Position numbers and translations under genes: made by a program. Under the pieces are notes generated by a model that was given only the letters and a program-made list of their open reading frames with translations, was not told the DNA's origin and did not search any database. A stretch of DNA of 64,000 bases from Segatella copri (GTDB lineage Bacteria; Bacteroidota; Bacteroidia; Bacteroidales; Bacteroidaceae), in assembly GCF_009494395.1 (NCBI RefSeq), contig NZ_VZCB01000098.1:49549-113548 (forward strand), read 5' to 3'. Shown piece after piece: positions 29,901 through 37,795 of the stretch (positions are counted from its first letter, which is position 1; each line of letters starts with the position of its first letter).

Positions 29901-31106
29901 GTATCGCTCAGCCTCGGCAAGGACCAGGTGGTCATCACCATCGCGGATAATGGCATCGGCATGTCGAAGGAGAAGATGCAGCATCTCTACACCCGATTCT
30001 TCGATGGCGACTACCGCAAGCAGAACATGCCGGGAACCGGTATCGGACTATCGCTGACCCACGACCTGGTGAAACTGCATCATGGCGACATCCAATGTGA
30101 AAGCCAGGAAGGCGAAGGCACTACCTTCACCCTTACCCTGCCTATCAGGAAGAGTGCATATGCACCAGATGAAATAGACAACTCTGACAAACCAAATGCA
30201 GTAAATCAGGAAGCCATCAGACAGGCAAGCCAGGAAACGAAGCAGGATTCCCAACCTGCTTCCGATGACAAGCCTAAGCTGGCACCAGTCCGCCAGAGCA
30301 TCTTCATCCGCAAGAATGCGAGCAAGATCCTGGTGGTTGAGGACAACGAGGAGCTGCTCGCCCTGATGCTGCAGGTATTGAGCAAGAACTATCATGTGTT
30401 TACGGCAAAGAACGGAAAGCAGGCAATGAGCATCATCATGAAGGAGAAACTCGACCTCGTGGTGAGCGACGTGATGATGCCGATTATGGACGGTATCGAA
30501 CTGACCAAGCAGCTCAAGTCTGACAAGAGCTTCTGGCAGCTGCCTATCATCCTGCTCACCGCCAAGAACAAGGAAGAGGACAAGACCGAGGCTTATGCCG
30601 TAGGAGCAGACGCCTATATCAACAAGCCGTTCAAGTTTGACGAACTGGAAGTCCGCATCAATGCCCTGCTTGCCAACCGCAAGAAGATGATAGAAAAGAT
30701 TCAGGCTGAAATTTCGCTCCAGACAAGCGCTGAGGACGAAGCACAGGCTGCATTACATTTGAGCAACCCAGACCAGGCATTCATCACTCGTGCCACAGAG
30801 GTAGTGATGCAACATCTTGCAGATGGCGATTACAACCGCGAGTCTTTTGCCAAGGATATGGCGATGGGTGAATCCACCCTATATAATAAGGTGAAAGCCA
30901 CAACGGGGCAAACGGTCATTGCCTTCATCACCAGCATCCGCCTGAAGGAGGCTCAGCGCATCATCCGGTCGAACCCTAACATTCTGATCAGCGATGTGGC
31001 AATACAAGTGGGCTTCAACACGCCGAAGTATTTCTCCAAATGCTTCAAGAAGGAGTTCGGCGTCTTCCCGAAGGAGTATGCTGAGCAACTGAAAGATATC
31101 AAATAA
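26970..31106 (+). CDS. Hybrid two-component system regulator (HTCS)
   Basis: 1378 residues, all parts of a two-component system in one chain. Signal peptide (IHILVCLICFVSQVKA), two seven-bladed sensor propellers made of reg_prop repeats (DNLWLGTRNGLVRMNK, DGTLWIGTDGGISYFN and many more), a Y_Y_Y domain (about 715-800), a transmembrane helix (about 808-828), the histidine kinase with phospho-acceptor His851 in NITHELLTPLTV, the ATP-binding domain with NLLSNAIKYN and GTGIGLSLTHDL, a receiver domain with Asp1167 in VVSDVMMPIMDG, and a C-terminal AraC-type DNA-binding domain (SDVAIQVGFNTPKYFSKCFKKEFG). It should sense an oligosaccharide in the periplasm and switch on the adjacent SusC/SusD operon. 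All expected motifs are intact, unlike in the second HTCS at 42462-46262. Confidence 0.97.
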   Translation: MKSTFIHILVCLICFVSQVKAQDFPYRYLPPITIAPTEEASCMLFDKEGMMWVGTNAGVKSYDGYHVKTYKTNAYQPGILPNNTIRSIAEDHQDNLWLGTRNGLVRMNKRTGKFKTFFLPDESQRIIYTLFVSKDGTLWIGTDGGISYFNPKTETFYTYNNKNAWLIDENGSRKKMPGYSVKTIIEDRNGDLLIGTWSSGLMRFRRGGNTFYRYPQLNATNSAYSLFLDKHNHLWVGTWGYGVVRLDNPGNVRQPEMHQYPYSTSHFDTFYKIVHDPVTKTLWACTREGVCYLEEDMPNAEWKGFTSIGNNPLNFNNDIATDGKGNIWLCTQNNGILQVNTQPSLFKLWNLDTSHTHLTINYVYSILTTDGENFWLGLNPYGIALHNRKTGKTLFNQEIPGFSDIPSRAFTTSISDIAQRSNGEIWIANNNYGVIVKPLGKPAYQITHEKHPSIIQDNFVNTLFESKDKVMWIGQRNGLSIVTPNNQGHRITMKEGKKNLTSCDIRHISQDKQGNIWLATDNEGIIRISGNARNKKTLKFKQYNPDHHNFAIDDAIACLEDSRGRLWAISNSGGLFLYNKVEDRFEPKNHEYHLPGDRVLTIKEDEKGNLWLTTDYALVNIIWGNDSEKPQDITYFTSEDGIGNVLFSPNTACKYGKELFFGSRTSFFSFMPSMKAKLKDNRRPKLVITDVIIDDQPFAQLDSIDKEEISKETPGYTRKITIPARVKKFSVEFSLLTYGNTEKNVYAYQLEGYDEDWQYCNKGTHKAVFQNLPSGTYHLRVKATDGYGHWQELPYTISIQVLPPWYASRIAFMFYILMLIGGIFATARWYKERVKTRNSLQMGVILTNITHELLTPLTVISATIYKLKERAPQYEEDYLVMDNNINRTTRLLRQILEVRKSQAGQLHLLVSRGNLISFIEEACENIRPMAEHQKVTLSLEKPKAEGTAWFDADKMDKIIYNLLSNAIKYNKVGGKIDVSLSLGKDQVVITIADNGIGMSKEKMQHLYTRFFDGDYRKQNMPGTGIGLSLTHDLVKLHHGDIQCESQEGEGTTFTLTLPIRKSAYAPDEIDNSDKPNAVNQEAIRQASQETKQDSQPASDDKPKLAPVRQSIFIRKNASKILVVEDNEELLALMLQVLSKNYHVFTAKNGKQAMSIIMKEKLDLVVSDVMMPIMDGIELTKQLKSDKSFWQLPIILLTAKNKEEDKTEAYAVGADAYINKPFKFDELEVRINALLANRKKMIEKIQAEISLQTSAEDEAQAALHLSNPDQAFITRATEVVMQHLADGDYNRESFAKDMAMGESTLYNKVKATTGQTVIAFITSIRLKEAQRIIRSNPNILISDVAIQVGFNTPKYFSKCFKKEFGVFPKEYAEQLKDIK

Positions 31107-31120
31107 ATACTATCTCCCTG

Positions 31121-31139
31121 TCACTATTCTGCGCGAAAT
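31121..31139. repeat. 19-bp repeat, copy 2
   Basis: TCACTATTCTGCGCGAAAT, one mismatch from the copy at 21796-21814, same orientation. It lies in the 47-bp gap between two convergent genes. Confidence 0.7.
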
Positions 31140-31153
31140 CCATAGAATAAACT

Positions 31154-33043
31154 TTACCTCGTTCCTACGAACCGGTATTTCACTTTTGCCATCGGATAGT
31201 TATCGTTCAGTCGCAGAATGATGCGATAGACGTTATCCTTCCACTGCGTCTTCATGATGCCATCCGTCATCTGCACCTTTTCTACGGATGCCGAAAGATA
31301 CTGCGCATCATATTCCAGACGAACCATACCGCCCTGAAGGAGGATTCTGCCAGTCTTCTGAACCACCGGCTTGCCATACGCCATCAGGATAATCTGATTA
31401 TCAAAGACCTGACCATTCAGTCGGTCCTTCTCTATCTGCAGGGAATCGAGCTTGTACTGTTCGGTTACTTCTACCCAGTTATATTCTCTATCCAAGGCAA
31501 TGGTACGCTGCCATTTATCCACATGCGCTCCTTCGGTATAAGCCTTTTCGAGATTCAACGACAGGGAAGAAACACCATCTGCAAAGACATGATTTACCTT
31601 CTCGGCACGATACTTCCTGCCATCCTTCTGCTCCAGACCATTGATGATAGGAACGTTGTGATAAGCCGAACGGCAGTTCATCAGCTCAAAGCGCTGGTTG
31701 CTGAACGACTTCGAGGTATAAGTATCACGTCCCAGGTCGATGACAACCGGCTGATTGTTGTGATAAACGATAAAGTTGCCGATATCGTTGTGGTTATGGC
31801 TTTCGGCATTGTTACCACCTTTCGCCGCCACAAACCAGTTCTTGTTGCTCGCCACCATAATCTGGGAATTTTCCAGATAGACATCTTCCGTCTTTGGCTC
31901 TACAGCTGCAGTTTCCTGATACTTCGGCAGCATGGAGAGGAGCATCAGTTCCCTACCCAGCTTCGGATAGTTGCCCGATTTCAGGAAGAGCGTTGTAGGC
32001 TTGAGGGTATATTGATATTTCTTGCCCACATAAGCTGCCAACTGCATCATCTGCAGGTTCTGGAGATAGGCTCCATAAGGAAAGAGGATGTTGATGTTCG
32101 GAACGTTCTGAGCCTGGGCATCCGAGAAATTCACAAAAGTAAGGTCGTTGATATACATCGTAGTGATGAACCTACCCATATTCTCCACCTTTTTCTTCTG
32201 AGCTTCATTCAATGTCAGGACAGCCTGCTTGGGAGCAAACTGCATGAAATAGAGCGACTCGAAGAACGAGGCTCCGGCACAGTCCCAATAGCTGACACCT
32301 TCCTCACAACCGCCATCATCAGGATAACCCTTCAGGAAGGTTCGCAGACATTGCTGCACTCCCTTGAAGGCAGCATCTCGCTGCTTGGCATCTGATTCGC
32401 AAATCAAAACAGTTTCCAACCAGTTACTCGTAATCCAGGTATTCCAGTTGTTGGCATTGTTCTTCCAGCCCTGCGGCTGGTTCAACACCGGTTGCAGGAA
32501 TCGGCGTTCTATCTCGTTTCTCACCTGATCGCAGAGTCCCTTTTCCTTCCTGTTGATTTCATCTTCCAGCATATAGAGGGTCCATGCAAGCATGCCTGCC
32601 GTCTCTGCATTGAAGAGATCAACCGACTGGATATCCTTTTCAGGATGGTCTTTCGGATAATGCGCCGGTATTCCCCACCAGGGTTCCTTCTCTATAAAAT
32701 AATGTAAACCCTTGCGGATAGAAGGCAGAAACCGTCCCCTGCCCTGCATGATTTCTGCCATCACCAGACAGACAAACTGTTTTCTGATACCAAAGCTAGC
32801 TTCCTCGTATCGGGTACGGTTACCATTGGTTCGGAACTCGGCAAAAGTTTCAGCAGGGATGGCATTCCAAGGTTTCTTCTGATAGAGATTGCCCAACCGG
32901 ATATAATCGTTGCGCATCGCCACCGGCACCTGCTTCTGCCAATACTTGTCGCCAGCCTTCGGGAAAGGCACAAAAAAAGCCTGGGCTTTCATCAACATAG
33001 ATGAAAGCACCAAGCCTAATATCATTATCAATTTCTTAGTCAT
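31154..33043 (-). CDS. Heparinase II/III-like polysaccharide lyase
   Basis: 629 residues with a signal peptide (IMILGLVLSSMLMKAQA). The N-terminal part (about 50-330) is an alpha/alpha-toroid (NANNWNTWITSNWLETVLIC, YPDDGGCEEGVSYWDCAGASFFESLYFM), and the C-terminal part a beta-sandwich with AESHNHNDIGNFIVYHNNQPVVIDLG, the His-Asn-His-Asn-Asp stretch characteristic of the heparinase II/III family. Such enzymes cleave uronic-acid-containing glycans by beta-elimination, leaving an unsaturated uronate that the GH105 enzyme could remove. It faces the HTCS gene tail to tail. The -7 element TAACTTTG at 33063-33070 gives a leader of about 20 nt. The true substrate is unknown; the locus points to a plant glucuronate- or galacturonate-bearing glycan rather than heparin. 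Confidence 0.87.
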   Translation of the reverse strand: MTKKLIMILGLVLSSMLMKAQAFFVPFPKAGDKYWQKQVPVAMRNDYIRLGNLYQKKPWNAIPAETFAEFRTNGNRTRYEEASFGIRKQFVCLVMAEIMQGRGRFLPSIRKGLHYFIEKEPWWGIPAHYPKDHPEKDIQSVDLFNAETAGMLAWTLYMLEDEINRKEKGLCDQVRNEIERRFLQPVLNQPQGWKNNANNWNTWITSNWLETVLICESDAKQRDAAFKGVQQCLRTFLKGYPDDGGCEEGVSYWDCAGASFFESLYFMQFAPKQAVLTLNEAQKKKVENMGRFITTMYINDLTFVNFSDAQAQNVPNINILFPYGAYLQNLQMMQLAAYVGKKYQYTLKPTTLFLKSGNYPKLGRELMLLSMLPKYQETAAVEPKTEDVYLENSQIMVASNKNWFVAAKGGNNAESHNHNDIGNFIVYHNNQPVVIDLGRDTYTSKSFSNQRFELMNCRSAYHNVPIINGLEQKDGRKYRAEKVNHVFADGVSSLSLNLEKAYTEGAHVDKWQRTIALDREYNWVEVTEQYKLDSLQIEKDRLNGQVFDNQIILMAYGKPVVQKTGRILLQGGMVRLEYDAQYLSASVEKVQMTDGIMKTQWKDNVYRIILRLNDNYPMAKVKYRFVGTR

Positions 33044-33115
33044 ATCGTTTACTTTTTGCGTACAAAGTTACGAAATAATAACAAGACCTAAGTCTAGAAA
33101 AAGATAATTTTAGAG

Positions 33116-33141
33116 AAAATATCGCTTTAAAGCGGTATTTT
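33116..33141 (-). terminator. Likely terminator of the sigma factor operon
   Basis: AAAATATCGCTTT (33116-33128) pairs with AAAGCGGTATTTT (33129-33141) with one mismatch and almost no loop. It is 48 nt after the stop of the 302-residue protein gene; T-rich sequence follows on the minus strand. Confidence 0.5.
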
Positions 33142-33188
33142 AAGAGAGAGAGTTTCACATTTTCCTCTGTTTATCCACCCAGAACAGA

Positions 33189-34097
33189 CTACTTACTCAA
33201 AGAATTGGCTGTCAGTCCCAGAAGGCTCTGCAGATATTCATCGTCTGTATCCTTCTTCATCACATTCAGCGAAGTGGCGCAGAATTTCTTCTCGTCAGCA
33301 TTCAGCAACTTAGCATAGCCCTTACAGAGCTTGACTATCTTATTGGCAACACCCGTCTGGAGGGTACGTCGAGTTACCTGATTTCCCAAATAAGGGTATT
33401 GGTCTCTGGCATTCTTAAAGGCAGCACGGAGCGTGTTGAGTTGCATTATAAACTCTGCCGCATCCTTTGGAGGAGTCATATCCAAGCCATAACTGCGAAC
33501 CAGATTTTTGTTATACCTGATGTTGCCCAGAGAAACAAGAGAATCAAAACCCTGATCTGCTTTCATCTTATAAGTTGATGACTCTTTATAGGCTTGCGGA
33601 TCCTTGGAGTGGAACTTATACACACTGCCCAATACCATATCATTCTTTCCTGGATACCACACCAAGGCATAAACATATCGCATGGTAGAATCCTTGCAGT
33701 CACGGAAATACTGCAGGTTATAGTTGCGGTCCTTGTGAGCACCAAACAAGTAGGTCGTGGAATTGTTATTGCCATATCCCACCCGATTCGTCTCAATGCT
33801 GGCAGAACCCGCTTTCTTGGTAAAACTGCTATAAGCGAGACGACTATTGCTCAACAAAGCCTTATGAAAGGTATCCACCATTTTCTGCTTCTTTCCGGGA
33901 ACGGCGAACTCAAATCCCTTCATCATACCTATATTGTAGGTATTCATCGTGGAAGAAGTAACGAGGTCGTCTTGCGACAAATCCTGTACGAATTTATCAA
34001 AAGCCTGGTCGATGTTCGGTATAGGCTTCTGGGCATGGCAAGCCGAAGAGAGCATCATCAGGCAAGCCACAAATGCTAATTTAAAAGTTGTTTTCAT
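33189..34097 (-). CDS. Secreted protein of unknown function, in an ECF sigma operon
   Basis: 302 residues with a signal peptide (AFVACLMMLSSACHAQ; the Cys could also be a lipobox). No catalytic motif is recognised. The N-terminal half (PNIDQAFDKFVQDLSQDD, VPGKKQKMVDTFHKALLSN) is mixed alpha/beta and resembles the generic small exported proteins that follow ECF sigma/anti-sigma pairs in Bacteroidota. The C-terminal third is helical (FIMQLNTLRAAFKNARDQYPY). It is the third gene of a three-gene operon and starts 27 nt after the anti-sigma-like stop. It may be the signal-responsive or effector product of that system; this is inference from position. Confidence 0.65.
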   Translation of the reverse strand: MKTTFKLAFVACLMMLSSACHAQKPIPNIDQAFDKFVQDLSQDDLVTSSTMNTYNIGMMKGFEFAVPGKKQKMVDTFHKALLSNSRLAYSSFTKKAGSASIETNRVGYGNNNSTTYLFGAHKDRNYNLQYFRDCKDSTMRYVYALVWYPGKNDMVLGSVYKFHSKDPQAYKESSTYKMKADQGFDSLVSLGNIRYNKNLVRSYGLDMTPPKDAAEFIMQLNTLRAAFKNARDQYPYLGNQVTRRTLQTGVANKIVKLCKGYAKLLNADEKKFCATSLNVMKKDTDDEYLQSLLGLTANSLSK

Positions 34098-34124
34098 ATT
34101 CTTCTTCTTTTTAATTGTTTCTTG

Positions 34125-34886
34125 TTAATAAACCTCCTGGTCATCACTCACATGGTCCTCATCATGCACATTCTCCTCGCCTTCGAACGAGGCACTGGCA
34201 ATATCGGCATTGAGCGACTGGGTCTGAAGAGCATCGACGAGATAGAGTTTGAAGAACATTTCGTTCTGCTGTGCCTCCATCTCCCGGAGATGCTCATCGG
34301 CAAGCTTTTCCGGCTCTGCCAACAAAGAATCGGTAGCAATATTCTGAGCTATCCAAAGCTTTGGAGGAGCAGGAGCAAACAGATGCTGACGATATTGCCT
34401 CTGCTTGTGCTTCCTTGTCTTGGGAGATACGGAATCACCCGACTTTTTTATCTTTTCAGGCATGGAGAGATCGGCATTTGTCGATTTCTTCTCGTGGACA
34501 ACAGCAGAATCTATATCCTCCGGAGTCGTTCTTCCATCGAGTTGAGCCATCTTCGAATCATCCTGATGCCCTGTCTGTCGCCCTATCCAAGGAACAGCAA
34601 ACCATATCAGCAGGGCGATGGATGCTGCCAAACTAAGCGGCAACCATAGGCGGCGCATTCGTGCCTTAGCCTTTGGATGAGCATTTTCTACATGCTCCTC
34701 CGCCTCATGGTCAAGAGGCATACCCTCGTCGAAATATCCAAACATCATCTGGTATTCCTTCAAGTCATCGCTCACATCGGGATGCTGCCGAAACCACTCC
34801 CCTAGCAGAACCTCCTCTTCCCGGGAAGTCTCACCAGCCATAAACCGGTCGAGCAACAAACGTATGTCTTTTTCTTTTTCGTTCAT
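34125..34886 (-). CDS. Anti-sigma-factor-like single-pass membrane protein
   Basis: 253 residues. The cytoplasmic N-terminus (about 1-75, KDIRLLLDRFMAGETSREEEVLLGEWFRQHP) has the helical pattern of Bacteroidota anti-sigma domains. A transmembrane helix at about 82-100 (WLPLSLAASIALLIWFAVPW) follows a basic patch (KAKARMRRLW). The remaining 150 residues are periplasmic, charged and probably poorly ordered; no FecR domain is seen. The gene starts 35 nt after the sigma factor stop, so it most likely holds that sigma factor at the membrane until a signal arrives. Confidence 0.75.
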   Translation of the reverse strand: MNEKEKDIRLLLDRFMAGETSREEEVLLGEWFRQHPDVSDDLKEYQMMFGYFDEGMPLDHEAEEHVENAHPKAKARMRRLWLPLSLAASIALLIWFAVPWIGRQTGHQDDSKMAQLDGRTTPEDIDSAVVHEKKSTNADLSMPEKIKKSGDSVSPKTRKHKQRQYRQHLFAPAPPKLWIAQNIATDSLLAEPEKLADEHLREMEAQQNEMFFKLYLVDALQTQSLNADIASASFEGEENVHDEDHVSDDQEVY

Positions 34887-34921
34887 ATCCTATTTCCTCC
34901 TTTATTGATTATACATAAGAG

Positions 34922-35422
34922 CTATCGACATCTTTTTCTGATTTCCTGCAACATCTGCTTTCTTGCCCTCGAGAGCAACACAGATACAGATTCTATGGTG
35001 ATGCCCACGATTTGCGCTATTTCCTCAGAGCTTTTCTTCTCTACTTGTCGCAGATAAAGCACCTGATATTGGTTGGAGGGCAGCGCCTTGAGGCGTTTTT
35101 GGAGCCACAGCTCGTTCTCCGAGTTTTCCACTTCCACATCGGGCGGCGCATAGTGGCTAGGCGACTTATCGAAAGGCTGGGCATCTATCGAAATCATCTT
35201 CCGCTTGCGAAAGAAGTCGATGCAAAGATGCTTAGCTATGCAGCCCATCGAACCTTTGGCATGAGCAGCAGACTGAATATCATCCTTGATGGCCCAGAGC
35301 TTGAGCATCGCATCCTGTGCGATATCCTCAGCCTCATCGCAGCCAACACCATAACCTTGACTGATCTGCAAGGTTATCTGCCGCAACTGCGGAACGATAT
35401 GGATGAATTCATTCTCTGTCAT
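34922..35422 (-). CDS. ECF RNA polymerase sigma factor
   Basis: 166 residues. Region 2 (YGVGCDEAEDIAQDAMLKLWAI, then AKHLCIDFFRKRK) binds core polymerase and the -10-like element; region 4 (LKALPSNQYQVLYLRQVEKKSSEEIAQIVGITIESVSVLLSRARKQM) is a helix-turn-helix. The length is usual for the family. It leads the sigma/anti-sigma/secreted protein operon; a TAGTTTTG element at 35447-35454 (minus strand) may be its promoter. The operon interrupts the row of glycan-degrading genes and may respond to an envelope or transport signal. Confidence 0.92.
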   Translation of the reverse strand: MTENEFIHIVPQLRQITLQISQGYGVGCDEAEDIAQDAMLKLWAIKDDIQSAAHAKGSMGCIAKHLCIDFFRKRKMISIDAQPFDKSPSHYAPPDVEVENSENELWLQKRLKALPSNQYQVLYLRQVEKKSSEEIAQIVGITIESVSVLLSRARKQMLQEIRKRCR

Positions 35423-35506
35423 TAGCTCTCTTTTGTTTTATTTGTTCAAAACTACAACATAAACGGAAAAAAAGTGTTTTTCTTAATGAGATTAACCTAT
35501 ATTAAC

Positions 35507-35542
35507 AAGAAAGCCTGGCAATAACGGTTGCCAGGCTTTCTT
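35507..35542 (-). terminator. Terminator of the GH127 gene
   Basis: Perfect 14-bp stem (AAGAAAGCCTGGCA with its complement) and an 8-nt loop, 18 nt past the GH127 stop. T-rich on both sides, so it may work in both directions. Confidence 0.85.
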
Positions 35543-35560
35543 ATTTTATAAAACTGCAAA

Positions 35561-37636
35561 TTATTTATCCAAAGCATTCAAGTTCTGATAGAACCAGACA
35601 TTCATTTGGTTGGCACCACGATGATTCCAGGCATAGTAAGGAATCAGGGTGAGCTTCTGGTTCTTGACAGAAACGGTGCCATCAGCAGCCTGGTCGAGCA
35701 CCTGCGAAGAGGTCTGGATAGCCTTTACCGAGAAGGCTGGAGCACCCTTGGTCTCTGTGTTCTCGATGCTGTAGTTATCTACCAGCGAGAATGCAGGCTT
35801 CTTAGCCATTACGGCACGGAGCACTGGCTCGTTCTGATTATCCACAGCCTCAGCGCAATATACCAATGGTCCACGCTCTACGGCAACCTTACCCTTATCA
35901 TCTGCAACCTTGCCATTAGCAACTACTGTACGAACCGGCATATCGAAGTGGATGCGGATGACATCGCCCTTCTTGATGTTCTTGACAGGGAGATAACCCT
36001 TGTTGGCATCGAGGTCAGCCTCCACAGCCTTGCCGTTTACGGTTACGCTATAAGCAGGCTTCTCTGCATCGCTATACTTGTAAAGATCGCTAGGCACCAC
36101 CTGGTTGCGAACCCATCCAGGAATACGGACCAGGAGGTTGGCATTCTTTACACCGCTCTTCTTCACAGCAATCTTGATATCGCCGTTCCAAGGATACTCG
36201 GTAGTTTCCTCCAGAACCACATCCTTACCATTTACCTTGATGGTAGATGTATTGCCGGCAAAGAGATTCACATAGATATCGTTATCCTTCACGCCATAGA
36301 GATAACCTGGAACAGAAGGGATGAAGCGGCACAAGTTACTCGGGCAGCAGGCACATCCGAACCAAGGCTGGCGGGTGGTGTTGCCATCGGCATTAAACTT
36401 ATACTTGCCATCGCTAGACAATGGGTTAGGATAGAAGAATCTGCCACCATCCATGCTCATACCCGAGATGACACCATTATATAAGGTACGCTCCATGCAG
36501 TCGATATACTTGCTCTCGCCGTGAAGGAGGAACATACGTTCGAAGAGGTAAACCATAGAGATGGCTGCACAGGTCTCGTTGTAGGCAGTCATGTTTGGCA
36601 ACTCATAGTTATCACCGAAAGCCTCACCGGCATGGCGGGCACCTACACCACCTGTAAGATAGTATTTCTTGCCAACGATGTTTTCGAAAATGCGGTCGAT
36701 CACCTTCATATAGGCAGAATCCTTGGTCAGGGCAGCCACATCGGCAATACCGGCATACATATAGCCGGCACGCACCGCATGACCTACCGCCTCTTTCTGC
36801 TCCAGGATAGGAGCCTGACTCTGAGAATATGGGTTGCGGATATGAGTCTTGCCACGATAGTCGAGCAGATACTTAGCCTCATCCAGATACTTCTTCTCAC
36901 CGGTCAAGGTATAGAGACGAGCCAAAGCCATCTCTGCAATCTGGTGTCCCGGAACGATGGTAGCCTGTCCTGGTTTAGGTCCAACCTCCTTTACCACGCA
37001 ATCAGCATAACGCTTGGCGATATTCAGAAACTTGGTGCTTCCGGTAGCCTGATAGTGAGCGCAGGCTGCATCTACCATGTGACCGAGGTTGTAAAGCTCG
37101 TGGCTCGCCTCCTCGTCCTTGACCCAACGCTTATTTCCCGACCATCCGTGTGGATGCTTTGGGTTAATGGTACGGGCGGTATAGAGATAGCCATCTGGCT
37201 CCTGTGCCGCAGCTACCACATCGAGCACGCTGTCGATGTAAGCCTTCAACTTCTTGTTCGGATAAGTCTGTAGGATGTAGCTGGCACCTTCGATGGTCTT
37301 ATAAACATCGGTATCATCGAAAGAGAAGCCCATGAACTTGCTCACATCCCACTCCTTGGTATCCAAGCCCAGGTGGTTAGGATGCTGCAAGGTATAGGCA
37401 GCCATCTCGAAGTTCTTGTAACGGTGCTCGCTCTCACACTTGCTGAAAGCCAATGGCACGGTTACCTCTCGGGCAGCCTTCAGACGGGCACCCCAGAAAG
37501 TATTCTGTGAAATCTTCACACTGGTGAATGGTACTTGAGTGAATGGATAGCCATTGCCCAATGTCTTCTGCTTCTGCGCCATTGTTGGCATTGCCACGGC
37601 AGCAGAAAGCAATACTGCTGAAATTAATCTCTTCAT
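35561..37636 (-). CDS. GH127 beta-L-arabinofuranosidase
   Basis: 691 residues with a signal peptide (LISAVLLSAAVAMPTMAQ). Alpha/alpha-barrel of the former DUF1680 family. The zinc/thiol active site typical of GH127 is complete: Glu354 in AYNETCA, Cys356, and Cys428, Cys430 and Cys431 in GCACCPSNLCR. One Cys of the CC pair is the expected nucleophile in this cysteine-based retaining mechanism. Upstream motifs EASHELYNLGHMVDAACAHY and HAVRAGYMYAGIAD also fit. It releases beta-L-arabinofuranose, a sugar found on plant hydroxyproline-rich glycoproteins and pectic side chains. A -7 TATCTTTG is at 37677-37684 (minus strand). Confidence 0.95.
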   Translation of the reverse strand: MKRLISAVLLSAAVAMPTMAQKQKTLGNGYPFTQVPFTSVKISQNTFWGARLKAAREVTVPLAFSKCESEHRYKNFEMAAYTLQHPNHLGLDTKEWDVSKFMGFSFDDTDVYKTIEGASYILQTYPNKKLKAYIDSVLDVVAAAQEPDGYLYTARTINPKHPHGWSGNKRWVKDEEASHELYNLGHMVDAACAHYQATGSTKFLNIAKRYADCVVKEVGPKPGQATIVPGHQIAEMALARLYTLTGEKKYLDEAKYLLDYRGKTHIRNPYSQSQAPILEQKEAVGHAVRAGYMYAGIADVAALTKDSAYMKVIDRIFENIVGKKYYLTGGVGARHAGEAFGDNYELPNMTAYNETCAAISMVYLFERMFLLHGESKYIDCMERTLYNGVISGMSMDGGRFFYPNPLSSDGKYKFNADGNTTRQPWFGCACCPSNLCRFIPSVPGYLYGVKDNDIYVNLFAGNTSTIKVNGKDVVLEETTEYPWNGDIKIAVKKSGVKNANLLVRIPGWVRNQVVPSDLYKYSDAEKPAYSVTVNGKAVEADLDANKGYLPVKNIKKGDVIRIHFDMPVRTVVANGKVADDKGKVAVERGPLVYCAEAVDNQNEPVLRAVMAKKPAFSLVDNYSIENTETKGAPAFSVKAIQTSSQVLDQAADGTVSVKNQKLTLIPYYAWNHRGANQMNVWFYQNLNALDK

Positions 37637-37719
37637 TGTTGATAGGTTTAAATAAATTATTATTGTTTTGCGGTTGCAAAGATAATAAAACTTATCGAAT
37701 AAAGTGTGAAATAAACAAC

Positions 37720-37767
37720 AAAAGATAGGTACTAATCGTTCAAAATAACATTTAGCACCTATCTTTT
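37720..37767 (-). terminator. Possible terminator of the downstream GH43 gene
   Basis: AAAAGATAGGT (37720-37730) is complementary to ACCTATCTTTT (37757-37767); the loop is 26 nt. It is just past the GH43 stop on the minus strand. The long loop makes this weaker than the other terminators. Confidence 0.5.
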
Positions 37768-37795
37768 ACCTTATTTATATACCTATTTCAGCACT

